Numbered from the stretch's first letter, positions 8,383-20,412 are shown. The stretch: DNA of 64,000 nucleotides from Diorhabda sublineata (GCF_026230105.1 NC_079486.1:1178001-1242000); one strand, 5' to 3'. Notes: generated from the sequence alone by a model not told the origin. A program made the numbers and translations.

Positions 8383-11376
8383 CTCCTCCTCGATTTGACA
8401 TGTATTAATGAAAATCGCTCAATCAACTTAAGATATTATGTAATATACAACTAAAAACATGATGCTTTAAATTATACACAATTATATATAATGATTTAGT
8501 AAACATATCGGCTAAATTTTGTTCACTTGATACATAATTTATTTCTATTTCCCTCTTACTAATTAAATCTTTTATATAATGGTTTTTAATATCAATATGT
8601 TTGGTTCTTTTCGAATTTCATTGCTTTTGGATATTAAAATTGTGCTCTTATTATCACAATATAGAATCGTTTTGGCAATAGTATTCAAGTTCCCTAAAAT
8701 ACGTTGATTAGGTCTTGAGCTGTTTGTGCTGCTGCCACATATTCAGCTTCCGCTGTTGATAAAGCCACGCAAGTTTGTTTCTTGGATGACCATGATATTG
8801 GGTTATTACCATATAAAATTATAGATCCACTAATGCTTTTTCTACTTTCCTTGTTCGTTGCCCAATCAGCATCTGAATATCCTTCAAGTATTACGTCACT
8901 ATTTGTATGTTTAGTATAAGTCAATCCTAGAGTTTTAGTTCCCTGTAGATACCTCAAGACTCGTTTTCCTGCAGTCCAGGTCTCTTCAGTTACACGATCC
9001 AAAAATCTGCTCAAATATGACACAGCATAACTAATGTCAGGTCTACTAGTTGTTGCTAAATACATCAAAGCTCCGATGAGTTGTCTATATAGAATGTTTG
9101 TCAAAATTTTGGCCTTGTCGTTATATTGGAATCCTTTTTCCATTGGAGTCCTCTTTGGTTTACAGTCTTTCATATTAAAATAATTTAGCAATTTGTCAAT
9201 AAATTGCTGTTGTTCGATTTTAATGATATCTTCTGTTCTAGTGATCTTCATTCCTAGAAAATTATTCACTTCATTCAAATCCTTTGCTTAAAAACAGCTT
9301 TTCAATAAATTCATAGTCTCGTTCACATCTTTGTCTTCTCCTATTAACAAAATATCATCAACATAAATAAGTATCCAAACCTTTTGATTACTGTATAGAC
9401 AACAGTCATATAAGGATCTCTTAAAATTATTCGGAATTGCAAAATCATTAAATGTATTATTCCACACCTATGATGCTTCTTTTAATCCATACAGAGCTCT
9501 GTTAAGTTTTAGTATTTTTGATTTATTCACTTTAAGTCCGGCTGGTGCATATATGTAGACATCATTCTCAAGTTTTCCATTTAAAAATGCAGTCGGGATA
9601 TCCATTTGTCTGATCTTAAAATTATTTTGTAATGCTACAGATAAGAGTAACTTAATCGTTGAAATCCTTGCAACTGGTGAGTAGTTGGGTTCAAATTGAT
9701 CCTCCTCCTTAATTTGGAACCCCTTTGCAACTATTCTTGCCTTTTTCGTTTCATCTTCCTTTGTCCTGAAAACCCATCTTGTTTGAATAACATTTCCATT
9801 TGTTAGTAGCTCCGTTTCTGTCCACGTATTCAATCTCTCGAGCGCATCTAGTTCCTTTTTCATAGCATTTATCCAATATTGGTCCTTTACGGCATCTTTA
9901 TAGCTTATAGGGTCATCTTACTCTGCTGATATTAGACAATAAGCTGTGTAAACTTCATATTCATTCAGATATTTTGACTGTTCTAGTTCCTCACTGTGTA
10001 CTCTCTACTTTGGGTAAACTTTCATCTACATCCTCTGACCTTGTGCTTTCTGTTTCATCATTATTATTGCTGAAGTCAGTCTCTTCTATTGCTTCTTCCT
10101 CTATGGCATTTGGTTCTTCTTGTAATTCATTTTCGTATTGTATCTCTATAACCTTTTCATTTATACTTTTCTTCCCACTAGCCTTAATAATTTCATTGTA
10201 ATCTGTTGTTGTTTCATCAAATCTGACATCTCTTGAGTGAAAAATTTTGTTGTCCTCATAATTCCAAAGTCTATATCCAGCTTTGGTATATCCCATCATG
10301 ATGCAAGGTTGTGCTCTTCTTTCTAATTTACTTTGTCTTGGTAAAATTACTGCCCATGCTTGACTTCCGAATATTTTCAATTTTCCTAAATCATTCTTCT
10401 TGTACCATCTGGTTGCTGGTGTTTCCCCATTGTCGGCTTGGGTTGGTGTTCGATTTAATTCATATGCTGAGCATAAAATAGCTTCTTCCCATAATTCTCT
10501 TGGCAAGTTTGTTTCGGCAAATTTGGTGCGTACCTTGTCCAGTAGGCTTCGATTCATTCGCTAGGCTACTCCATTTTCTTGTGGAGAATGTGGCATAGTA
10601 TATTCCAGCTCAATACCTATACTTCGACAAAAATTTTTAAAATCATTTGATATGAATTCCCCGCCATTGTCAATACGAATTCTTTGCGTTTTTGAATTAT
10701 GTTGCGTCTTAATCAATTTAATAAAGTCAATGATATTCTGATCTGCCTCAGTTTTATTTCTTAGTAGCTTTACTATCAGAAAATGTGAATAATCATCAAT
10801 CAAAACTTGGAAATATTTGTACCCTTCTGGTGTAGCTACTGTAACTGGACCTGCAATATCTGAATGTATCAATTGACCAATCTTTGTACTGGTTTAGTTA
10901 CATAAAAAAAATGGTTTACGTGTACTTTTTCCCTCCATACAAGCTCTACATATTTCTAAACTATAGGGTAAACCTAATCTTTTCAAATTATTCCTATTTA
11001 TGTGCCCTAATCGCCTGTGCCATAAATTTACATCAGTATTACTATTATTCATGTATGCTACATGATCTGGTTTATTATTAAAATCAACATAAAGAAAAAA
11101 TAAATTATTTGACATTTCATATTTAAACTTAGTATGTTCTTTATCTAAAATTGCTTGTCTTGTCCCATCAATCCCATTAACAAATGTTAAAATTCTTTTC
11201 TAGTAGTTTTGATACAGAAATAAGGTTGTGTGACATACCTGATACAATGAGCGCTTCAATTTTTATACCTTTACCTTGACATTTACCATTTAATGTCCCT
11301 TTTTTGTTTGCAAACAAAGCTTCACCATTCTTTGCAGTTCCAATTTTTATTGTGTGGATATCTTCTAGATATTTTC
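8165..11376 (-). mobile_element. Copia element A, 5'-truncated and mutated
   Basis: Reading the minus strand: end of the protease/linker (11380-11115), GAG-pre-integrase HHCC finger (LWHRRLGHINRNNLKRLGL), integrase core with HSDIAG and RIDNGGEF (10872-10561), integrase C-terminus (10557-9991), RT N-part (9863-9468), YVDD motif near 9330, RT end and RNase H start (9278-8694), and RNase H tail to about 8490. Lesions include a TAG at 10561-10563 at the exact position of the catalytic integrase Glu (NGVA-stop-RMNR), and stops or frameshifts near 11115-10900, 9900 and 9290. Gag, most of protease and the 5' LTR are missing. At about 11376 the element runs directly into repeat R2. It inserted into R1 copy a. 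Confidence 0.9.
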
Positions 11377-11800
11377 AAGACCAAGAAACTAATTTTGATG
11401 AAAAAGTTTATGAAAATATATAAGCTAAGCAAAATCGTTATGTATCTGTATTCGTTTGCGATAAAATGGCTGCCTTTGTTTACTAAATAATAAAAAAGCA
11501 TTTTGAATAGATTTGTTGGAGTGAAATATTTTTGAGTGTTTAGATATTGTTCAAGTGATATATTAGTCTTAGTTTCAATTTTTAGTAAAGCTTTTTATAT
11601 TTCCCCATTCCAGTCATATGGTTAAATTAGTTACTTACAAAACTCTACAGAATAGGATACTCGAATAATATATATTTTGACTTATAATATTATTATGAGG
11701 AAAGCAGTAGTCAAAAACAAGATGAAAGTAATGTGAAGAAGAGCCATGATTAGGAAAATGATGCTGAAAACAAAAAACAAGAAACAGAAAAGTCAAAAGT
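11365..11800. repeat. Dispersed repeat R2, copy a
   Basis: The blocks CAAGACCAAGAAACTAATTTT, GTTTATGAAAATATATAAGC and AGTCAAAAACAAGATGAAAG recur in the same order at 23560-23840. An inverted piece lies at 12725-12905. The left edge is the truncation point of copia A. Confidence 0.7.
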
Positions 11801-12724
11801 GTAAAATGAAGAGAGAAAGAACAAGAAATAAGGAAATAAGGAAGATAAAATTATGCCCCATCGCGTAATTTTACAACAAAAACAATCATAATTCATTAAC
11901 AAGCCCAAACAATCTTGAGAGCACTTTCACTCATTTCATCGCACAGAATGGCAAAAAGTCGGGATTGCTTAGGCTGCGACTTAATGAAATTTACAATCTT
12001 CACTGTATTATCAACCGCCGCTGGCTAAATTCTTTTTCTGTTCAAAGTCAAATGCCTTTAAATTTATTGTTATGCTGCAGTTTTCTTATTTTTCAGTTTT
12101 TAGGGAAAAATACATCAGATAGTTACGTATTTTTATCGTATTCCTACATCACAATCGTTGTGAAGAAGTGATTCATGAGTAAAAATGCAAATAAAATTTG
12201 AAAACATTATTTCTTTGGCCAGCTTATATAATATCAACAAAATACTTTATCAAAATAAAAAACATACAATATTATCACCTTTGCATAAAAAAGTACCAAT
12301 TCAATACTCAACGAAAAGTATGTATATCAATCAGTTTGAAGAAACACTCTAATTTTCAGAATACTCATATTTTTTCTTGGCCTTCATCAGTGTATCAAAA
12401 TCAGAACTTCTGAGATTTCCTGCAAAGTTTCTAATTTTGTTGGAACCTTAATACCAATGACATTATAAAAACATTTTTATTGTTGGTTACAATAGTTATT
12501 CATACTTTCAGAAGCAGAAGAAGAAGTTTCAGGTGAGTGAAATAATTAAATTTCTAAAAATTTGGATGAAGCGAATCTTTCAGACTGATGTAAACTACAA
12601 AATCTGCAATAAGTATGCATTAACAACATTTTTCCAACAGACAATAAATACCTTTCAGATGTTGAACCTAAACACTGCCAAGAAGTACCCGGTTTATTAC
12701 CCCCAAATTTAACATTACTTTTTG
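11801..12724. other. Non-coding gap
   Basis: No supported gene. It contains a short frame at 11948 (MAKSRDCLGCDLMKFTIFTV) that faintly recalls a tetraspanin N-terminus but stops after 26 codons. It also contains a 21-nt segment (12512-12532) framed by splice-like AG and GTGAGT. Confidence 0.4.
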
Positions 12725-12905
12725 CCCGAAAACAAAATTATTTTCTTGGTCTTGAAATTATTTTTGTTTAGATTAATTGTGGAAAATATTGCCCATTAAC
12801 CAAATTTAGTGAGAACTGAAGCCAGATCATAATGATTTTAATTATCTTACGATTTATAAATAAATATTTGACAACATTGAGGTTTACTGTCAAACCACAA
12901 GTTTA
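12725..12905 (-). repeat. Dispersed repeat R2, copy b (inverted)
   Basis: The reverse complement matches 23390-23580, for example CAGTAAACCTCAATGTTGTC and TAGTTCTCACTAAATTTGG-like blocks. It is inverted relative to copy a. Confidence 0.7.
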
Positions 12906-13240
12906 CAAAAATCGTGTAAAAATGAGACAGCAACTGAAATAAATGAAGAAAGACCATTTCGATTCGAAGCTACCAGTCTAACAACATTCATAGAGAAAAG
13001 ACTATTGTGCAGATTGGGAAATGCAACGATAACCTTCAACTAGGAACATCAATCCAATCTAATACCGCAAGAGGAAAATAACGATAAAGCTCCAAGGAAA
13101 AAATTATGTCTAGTTAAGATGCCTCGGTATAATTCCGCAATCCCGCTATTATCCAGTGGAGTCAGAGAACTGCATTAAAACGTTAGCCCTCCATATCTAC
13201 ACCCACTTACAACAAAACCACAAACTGAAAATCTTACAAG

Positions 13241-13750
13241 ATGCTTTCAAGAAAAAGATTAATCCGATTTAAATCCGTCAGACCTACAGCATCCAGTCGA
13301 AATTATCCACAAACTGATATAAATAGAGAAAGATCATGGCGACTTGATTCCGCAAGTCTACCGACATTGAACCAGTATAAGACACAGATTGAAATAAATG
13401 AAAAAAACCATTTCGATATGGTTCCGCAAGTCTTTTACCATTCAGAGACAGTAGTGTACAAATTGAAGAAAAATAACGATATTCTTCCACGAAGAACATC
13501 GATCCCGTTTGATGCAGCAATGCCGTCAACATCTTATAAAAATAAATCAGAAATGGATCTTTGTAATTGCTTGAATTTAAGATGCCATGGTTGCTTTGGA
13601 GAATGCTTAAAATGTGCTTTTAAAAAATGTGGACCAGAATGTAAGTTTAATCGACCGTTTTACATTAACAGAATCATTTACTTACATTCTGAAAAGGTTA
13701 TCACAAACCCTTTGTTGATTTCAAATCTTGTTGAGCTCCAAAACTATTGA
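13241..13750 (+). CDS. ARL14-effector-like protein (ARF7EP_C cysteine domain)
   Basis: A 169-codon open frame. Residues about 105-145 contain DLCNCLNLRCHGCFGECLKC followed by KKCGPECKFNR. The pattern CxCxxxxCxGCFxxCxxCxxxKCGxECxxNR matches the C-terminal zinc-binding domain of ARL14EP/ARF7EP proteins, which act as effectors or adaptors of small GTPases and occur in insect genomes. The N-terminal 100 residues are low-complexity and contain diverged copies of an INRERSWRLDSA / INEKNHFDMVPQ unit. The same unit continues out of frame upstream at 12925-13070, so the gene has either grown by internal duplication or is a decayed copy with upstream exons. The ATG at 13241 follows CTTACAAG, which could be a splice acceptor. 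Whether it is expressed is unknown. Confidence 0.55.
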   Translation: MLSRKRLIRFKSVRPTASSRNYPQTDINRERSWRLDSASLPTLNQYKTQIEINEKNHFDMVPQVFYHSETVVYKLKKNNDILPRRTSIPFDAAMPSTSYKNKSEMDLCNCLNLRCHGCFGECLKCAFKKCGPECKFNRPFYINRIIYLHSEKVITNPLLISNLVELQNY

Positions 13751-14689
13751 TACCTTTACCTCCGTGCCCTTGCTGTTCTTCACGCGAGTTCTTTTTTGAC
13801 AGTTAGTTAATTCAGATTTAATCAATATATTTAATGTTTATAAAAAAAGTTGTTTAAATAACTTAAGCAGTTTGAATAAATTATTGTTAGCAATTTTTTG
13901 GTGTATAGATATAGTAATAAAACAACACTGTATTTTGACATGTACAGTGTTGCCGTTTCAGTTGGCAGGTGGGAAAATCAAAAAGTGATGGACTCATCGA
14001 TCTGGCTTTGTAATTACTATTTGGGAAGAGGTGATTCATTCATTAGTATTAGATATTGCCAACGTCTTGAAAGCATTCAGCTTGTGTAAATCATATTCAT
14101 GCATATTTATTGAATATTCTGTATTTTACAACAATGCATGAAAGAGACGCTTCATCTAAATTTTCCTAAATTGAATTTTTACACTCATCTGAAACTGTAA
14201 GTGCTTCCAAGAGTGAGACTCTCTTATAACCAATAAGAAAAATGTTCTAATAATGTCACTGATATTGAGGTTCCAATAAAAAATAAAAACAGGAAACAAA
14301 CATGAATACATGGACCTATTTGGTACTTCATTTTGCAAGGACAAGGAAAAACTCATTTACAAAAAAAAATGCCTTGAATTTATTCATGAAAGTGGGGACA
14401 GATTTTTAAAATTCAAATTCTTTAAAAACATTTGTTAAACATCTCATCACCTAAGAAAAGCTTTTTATATTTCCCGATCCTATCGTATTGCTTAATTAGT
14501 TAGTAATGTTGTTCGACTTGGAAATAATGAAGGAGTTAGAGCGGAAACAAAAATTAAAACAATATATATTTTCTACGAAAAGGATTTTAGTGATCTCAAA
14601 TATTTGAGTTTATCTACTCGAAAGTAGTTTTTTCATAACTACGGGGTTTTATATAAAATCATATAATTTGTTGGGATTTATTTAAGAGA
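13751..14689. other. Non-coding gap
   Basis: AT-rich, with only short chance frames. The 14440-14500 stretch (AAGCTTTTTATATTTCCC) recurs at 11588-11610 near R2 copy a. Confidence 0.4.
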
Positions 14690-15493
14690 TACCAAGATTC
14701 AAATTGTCCACAGTATCCAGTAAAAGATGAGTAATTATTGAACTTACCACTGAATTTGGAAGTTGTTCTAATTCAACCTGAGTAATGGTAGTCTTTCTTT
14801 CAAGAAATAGTCCAAATGGATCAAAGTACATATTTTGTTCAATGCCAGAGTGAGTTTACTAATTCAATCAACTGACTATCTTAAATGAAATTATACTCGG
14901 TAATATTTTTTTATTTTGTACAAAACACGTAGAGACTAACGGAGAACATCGAAACAAGCGTCAGACAGTGTAATAGTGAGTGTGGTAATAGTAGTACTCT
15001 TGGATTGGTAGTCTTGGATTTCTCAATGTGAATATTCTTCTTATCTTCATAGTATCTTTTAAGGACTTTTACTTTTGTAATATGTTCATTCAACAAATTT
15101 TCGTCAGCTGTCTGAATGACCTCAGTTTCGATTCATTGTACAATCAACCAATCAACATGTATACCATAAGTTTTTACATATATTTATTGTATTTAAATAT
15201 TTACCTCTATTATTCGATTCACTTTCCCCATTTCGTTTTCTATTAGCATCTTCATTAGCCATTCGAAGTATTATCTGATGGGGAGTTGTCAGTATTGGTA
15301 TTGCCATTTGTTTTCTTAATGCTCCTTTTTCACTTGTCAATTTGTCACTGTGCAATCCAATCAAAAGAAGACTACGAATAAGAAGTAGAGGAGTATGAAG
15401 AAGAGAAGGAGGTCGAAGTATAAGGAGAATAGCAGAAAGATACTTTTGAATGGCGGTGTCGTGATTTTTAAAAAATTTTCTGTCGGAATTCAA
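14690..15493 (-). other. Dispersed repeat R1, copy b, with exon-like coding segments
   Basis: On the minus strand a coding-like frame enters from 15493 and contains GLHSDKLTSEKGALRKQMAI then PHQIILRMANEDANRKRNGE. It meets a donor-like GTAAAT at about 15204. After a roughly 90-nt intron-like gap, TCATTCAG leads into a second frame (NEHITKVKVLKRYYEDKKNI). The rest (14690-15000) matches 24830-25240 in inverted orientation. Related pieces occur at 20412-20720, 24595-25425 and 7770-8164, so this is a multi-copy unit. It may be an unidentified spliced gene or an uncharacterised transposon. The frames contain stops and I do not recognise the product. Confidence 0.4.
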
Positions 15494-16238
15494 ATTTCCG
15501 TTCTAATTTTTGATAAAAATTTGTAATTTTCTCAATATAGTTTGTTGAAAAATCCTGTTTTACCATTAGTTTTATGCAAATCATTATGCCAAATTTCATC
15601 ATTTTCATGCCTTTTCCTTAAATTTCAAAGGAAAATTCAATTATATTGTCTTAAAGCGTCATAAATACGAGTAATTCCATGATTAACACGTTGACCGCAG
15701 AGCCAAACATGTTTATGCCCAATTCCATTTGGCATAAAAATTTCATAAATATGACTAAACTCATTGTTCAACTGTCAACACGTTAACTGTCAATCCGATA
15801 ATGTTTCTTATGTCCAAGTCAATCAATTTTATTTATTTTTCAATAAATTCCAATAAAACAACTTGAAAATAGCAATTTTTTTCGCGTAATTTCGATGCAC
15901 AAATCAAAGAATTTCAACATTTAGGGTAGAATATTGTTGCGTATCATAAAAAGAATAGATAGAAAATTTTTGGAGACTCTCAAAAACAGCAGTGAGCGAA
16001 GAATTATTTAAACTAAAAAAATTTGGTTGTTGTATTATACTTGTATTTTCTAAAATTAATATTCATCATAATAGAAGGGTGATAGTAAATTAACGAAATT
16101 TCGACTGGGAAAATGTGAAAACCAACCTGGAAAAATCGGGAGGAGACTAGTACTTGATTTTCAATTTTTACTGGACACCCTATTTCAAGAAAAGTTGTAG
16201 ATGTAACGTATAAAAGAATTTTCTGTATCTGAGTTGAG
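15494..16238. other. Non-coding gap
   Basis: AT-rich. Two short similar segments (TAACACGTTGACCGCAGAGCC near 15687 and CAACACGTTAACTGTCAATC near 15777) recall transposon termini, but no element body is visible. Confidence 0.4.
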
Positions 16239-16585
16239 AAGCTATGTGCACATCCATGTACTCTGCTTGGAGTTGAAGGCAAAGTTATTCCAAGTGTCTC
16301 AGACAGAACTAAGACACTGAATGAAAACTTGGAGCATTTCTATATACCTTGTTTTACACAGTGACTTTGAACTGTATTTACCTGGTTCAATTCAATCGGA
16401 GATATAGACAGCTGCTGTATACTACGAGAAGTTAAATCTTGGAAATTCTGGTTTGACTTTCTTAACTATTCCACTTTTCGATTCGATTTACTACGGCGCA
16501 AATTCTGAAGCGAAATATATTGTGAAATTCCCTTGGCCGAAACATCTCCCAGTTGCATCTATAATTTCATCTTCTATATAATACG
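16239..16585 (+). other. Coding-like remnant of unknown gene
   Basis: Two overlapping plus-strand frames look non-random: EKLCAHPCTLLGVEGKVIPS (about 16240-16375) and, in another frame, FLTIPLFDSIYYGANSEAKY followed by IVKFPWPKHLPVASIISS (about 16440-16570). They may be one frameshifted coding segment. Not recognised. Confidence 0.2.
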
Positions 16586-17049
16586 TTTTGGACACAACAT
16601 GAAACAACCATTTAATAATTGGAATAAGCTTAATTGAGGTGCAATCTGCGAAACGGTTTGTTTTGGCAAAAATCTTGAAGAAACCTATGGATATTTAGCG
16701 TCAGTGTGTGAAGTAACTTTTCTTAATTTCAAAACTTTCCCATTTTCTGAAAAATTCTACTATTCAATGGCAAATAGAAACATCATCTAAATAGTTTTAG
16801 TTTGAAAATAAAAAGGTATAAGACATCAATCAATCCAAAATATAAGTCAAATTCACTTTATTTACAATCCAAATTACAAATTTAATGATATGAATATTCA
16901 CTATCTATGGAAATTTAAATACCCGGATCTCATCGACGGTTATTGCACAAAGTCATAGAACATTCTAATCCTGGAGCTTTTGGCGAACATTACTTATCTA
17001 ATCAAAGTGTATTTCGAACTAGAGTTTCCATAGATAATCCAATTGTTTT
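16586..17049. other. Gap containing an inverted repeat partner of 29595-29745
   Basis: The segment 16730-16855 (for example AAACATCATCTAAATAGTTTT and GACATCAATCAATCCAAAAT) is the reverse complement of about 29600-29740, the DNA flanking copia C. Nothing coding is seen. Confidence 0.6.
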
Positions 17050-17290
17050 ATCCTAATTTCACAAAATCTGGTTGCGAATGTGAAGAATCAGAGATCAATG
17101 TCCAATTTGGCGAAGATTCAATCGAACTACTCATATTATTGGTTGTTATACTAATAGATGGAGTATTGTAAATATTCTCAGTAGTTCTAGAGTCACTAAT
17201 TTCATTTATTATTTATTCTGCTATTTTTTTCCTGTATCCGTATATTCTACTTGATCGCGATTGATTTTTTCTATCAGATCACCAGATGCA
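17050..17290 (-). other. Ser/Thr-rich exon-like segment
   Basis: The minus strand reads NEISDSRTTENIYNTPSISI then NMSSSIESSPNWTLISDSSH and a stop near 17056. An upstream piece (GDLIEKINRDQVEYTDTGKK) is separated from it by stops. The composition is unlike chance AT-rich translation, but no family is recognised. Confidence 0.2.
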
Positions 17291-18139
17291 ACATTTTCCT
17301 ACAGACAAATTTACAAATTATTATATTAAAAATTGGTATTTTCATCTTACCTCTTCATTCACAAAGTTATCCTCAAATCCACTTTATGAAGGACTGGCTT
17401 TTCCACTACATTCACTTTGTGATTGCTCTTCTAATAGACTTTCCGTGGTTAAAATGGTCTTTGGAGCTGTACGCTACAGCAGAACATTGTAAAATAAAGT
17501 GTTAGGAGAAATCTGCTAATTTGAAGAAGACTACACTGTTCATATTCCGAGCTGATCTACTCGAGGTTACTGGAATCGGAAATAAGTGAAATTGCCAGTT
17601 TAAATCTGGAGGAAGCCTGATGTGAGAAGTATTTTTCGAAGTCCACGAACTAGTGATCAGTGGCGGAAGGCTGCAAATTTTTTTTAGATACATTCTAACA
17701 ATACTTGTTTAAAAAAAAAAGAGCAGAATACATTTGTACAAACTATAATTATCGAAATTCAATTAGTTTTTCTGAATTACAAAATATTTTCTGTAGCTAA
17801 GGTGAATAATAAGTTTATATTGTATTGATTGTAACGGACATTTTTGAGGATAATTTGGTTTTTCCTTTGCTGTAAAAACGAGATATTTTCTTATATAGCA
17901 TATTTGTTTTCTGAGTAGAAAGGTACAGGATTAAGTTTTAATAAACGAAAGACAAAGAGTTATTTAATTCTATTTTTTTAAATTTTATATATTTTGCGTA
18001 GAATAAATCATGACAACGTTAAGTTCTGTGGGTAGAATTGGTCACAATATTGAGTATGCAAAACTCAAAGTTATAAAAGTTTTACATTTGTTTTTCTAAA
18101 GACTGCGAACCGTGGAGAACTCGTTAGGCGCTACATGCT
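17291..18139. other. Non-coding gap
   Basis: No gene or repeat recognised. Only short, composition-driven frames are present on both strands. Confidence 0.4.
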
Positions 18140-19035
18140 TTTCCGTGGTTCAATAGGCAGGAAGTGAAGAAATTAATAGAAAACTACAAACCACTCAAAG
18201 CGAAGATAACGAATATTGAGGTGAAAATTGTACTGAAAAGCGAAGAACCGATTTATTAGCGACCAAGAAGACTATCGGCATCGGAAAAAGAAGAAGTAGA
18301 TAGACAGATAGAGGAATGGTTAAAAGATGTAATAATTAAACCGAGTTTTTCGGATTTCGCTAGTCCTATTGGACTAGTGAGAAAAAAGGATGGTCGAACC
18401 GAGGTACACAAATGGCAATAAAAAGGATATTGACTACAGAAGAGTATGAAGATTTTTATTTAGAGCATGATATATTGTATAAATACGATAATAAATAATA
18501 TAAATAACAAAAAATAATAATAAAAGTCCACGAGATAGGAAATTTTTGAAAGAAAAAAACAGAAGAAATAGTAAACAAGGAATTCTACATACCAAGACTA
18601 AAAGACAAAATAGAAACGATTAAAAATAACTGTATACCTTGTAAATTATAGAATAAAAAAGAAGAAAAGAAAGAATGAGTGCTTCATCCTATAAAGCTAG
18701 AAGATCCGTTAGAGAGGTATCACGTCGACCAATTAGGACCAATGAAGTCAACAAAAAAAAATATCAGAACATTTTTATGGTAGTTGATGACTTTTCCAAA
18801 TTTGTGTGGCTTTACCCAATAAAATAAACCACGACGAAAGATGTGATATGTTGTCTTAGCGTAAAATATATCTGACAGAGGATCCGCGTTCCGTTCTGAA
18901 AAATTCGAATCACATTGTCGAGAAGAAAATATTAAACATATGTTAACAACTTGTGAAGTCCCACGAGGTAATGGAGAAGTGGAAAGGGTAAATAGGACCC
19001 TTATACCAGTCTTAAAAAAACTTAGCGGCCGCAAG
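18140..19035 (+). pseudogene. Gypsy (Ty3-type) pol remnant: RT start joined to integrase
   Basis: The plus strand reads KPLKAKITNIEVKIVLKSEE, a stop, RPRRLSASEKEEVDRQIEEW and FSDFASPIGLVRKKDGRT, which is the N-terminal finger region of a Gypsy RT. It then jumps, with the RT palm, RNase H and finger mostly deleted, to EFYIPRLKDKIETIKNNCIP (integrase zinc finger), YHVDQLGPMKSTKKN (start of the integrase core) and VPRGNGEVERVNRTLIPVLK (the catalytic Glu region). Several stops and frameshifts are present. The pseudogene ends directly at the minisatellite that starts at about 19036. Confidence 0.8.
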
Positions 19036-20412
19036 TTGAACTAAATAAAAATTCTATTTGTGTTTAATTTCTATACACACTAGCGCCTCCCGCTATCCAA
19101 TCGCCAAATTAAACACGATTCCATAGACAGCAGCGTCCCCAGCGAGCCAAACGCTAAACTAAACAAATTCCCATAGACACTGGCGCCTCCCGCTAGCCAA
19201 AAGTCAAATTATACACGATTCTATAGACATATAAATCTATTTCAACAAATCGCCAAACTAAAATATGATTCTATAGTTACTAGCGCCCCCTACCGGCCAG
19301 ACGCCAAATTAAGCACGGTTCCATAAACAAAAGCGCCTCTCGCTAACAAAACGCAAAATTAAATACGATTCTGTAGACACCAGTGACCTCTGTCGGCCAA
19401 ACGCCAAACTAAACACAGTTCCATAGATACAAGCGCCTTCCGCCGGCCAAACGCCAAATTAAACACGATTCCAGAGACAGTAGCGCCCCCAGCGGGCCAA
19501 ACGCCAAACTAAACAAGTTCCCATAGACACTGGCGCCTCCCGCTAGCCAAAAGTCAAATTAAACACGATTCTATAGACATATAAATCTATTTCAACAAAT
19601 CGCCAAACTAAAACACAATTCTATAGACACCAGCGCCCCCTACGGGCAGACGCCAAATTAAACACGGTTCCATAAACAAAAGCGCCTCTCGCTAGCCAAA
19701 CGCCAAATTAAATACGATTCTCTAGACACCAGCGACCTCTGCCGGCCAGACGCCAAACTAAACAAGATTCCATAGACACTAGCGCCTCCCGCTAGCCAAA
19801 CGTCAAATTAAAAACGATTCTATTGACCGATCGCCAAACTAACCAAACACGATCTTACGCCATCTGGCGAGGAATAGTCAAACTGGAAGTACCTAGCGGC
19901 TGCAAGTTGATCTTGATAAAAATACTATTTGTGTTTGATTTCTATACACATCAGCTCCTCCTGCCGGTCAGACGCTAAACTAGACCCGATTCTATAGACA
20001 CTAGCGCCCTCTGCCGGCCGGACGTCAAACTAAACACGATTCTATACACACTACCGCCCTCTGCCGGCCAAACGATAAACTAAAACACGAACTAGCGCCA
20101 TCTAGCGAGGTATAGTCGAACTAAAAGTACTTAGCGGCCGCAAGTTAAACTAAATGAAAATTCTCTTTGTGTTCAATTTCTATACACACTAGCGCCCCCC
20201 GCCAATTAGACACCAAACTAAATACGGTTCCATAGACACAAGCGCCTCCTGCCGGTCAAACGCCAAATTAAATACGATTCCATAGACAGTAGCGCCCCTG
20301 CCGGCCAGACGCCAAACTAAACACGGTTCCATAGACACTAGCGCACCCTGCTGGCCAGATGCCAAATTAAATTCAATTCTATAGACACTAGCGCCTCCCG
20401 CCAGCCAGATAT
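19036..20412. repeat. 50-bp minisatellite, about 27 units, with 350-bp higher-order repeat and CTCF-like cores
   Basis: The landmark CCATAGACA recurs exactly every 50 bp (19121, 19171, 19221, 19271, 19321, 19371). A seven-unit block repeats 350 bp later (CCATAGACACTGGCGCCTCC at 19171 and 19521). Each unit holds a GC-rich core such as TAGCGCCCCCTACCGGCCAG (19281) or TAGCGCACCCTGCTGGCCAG (20339) and an AT tail (CGCCAAATTAAACACGATT). A different segment beginning TAGCGGCCGCAAGTTGAACT, with variants, occurs near 19022, 19895 and 20132. It is sharply GC-rich against its surroundings. Confidence 0.95.

Noticed and set aside
11948..12028. Short frame resembling a tetraspanin N-terminus (CLGCDLMKFTIFTV)
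   Set aside because: Only 26 codons and no following exon. The similarity is too weak.
12512..12532. 21-nt candidate micro-exon between AG and GTGAGT
   Set aside because: Splice-like signals of this strength occur by chance, and there is no neighbouring exon to join.
15687..15800. piggyBac-like terminal repeats (CACGTTGACC / CACGTTAACT)
   Set aside because: The matches are short, no transposase lies between or near, and there are no TTAA flanks in the right place.
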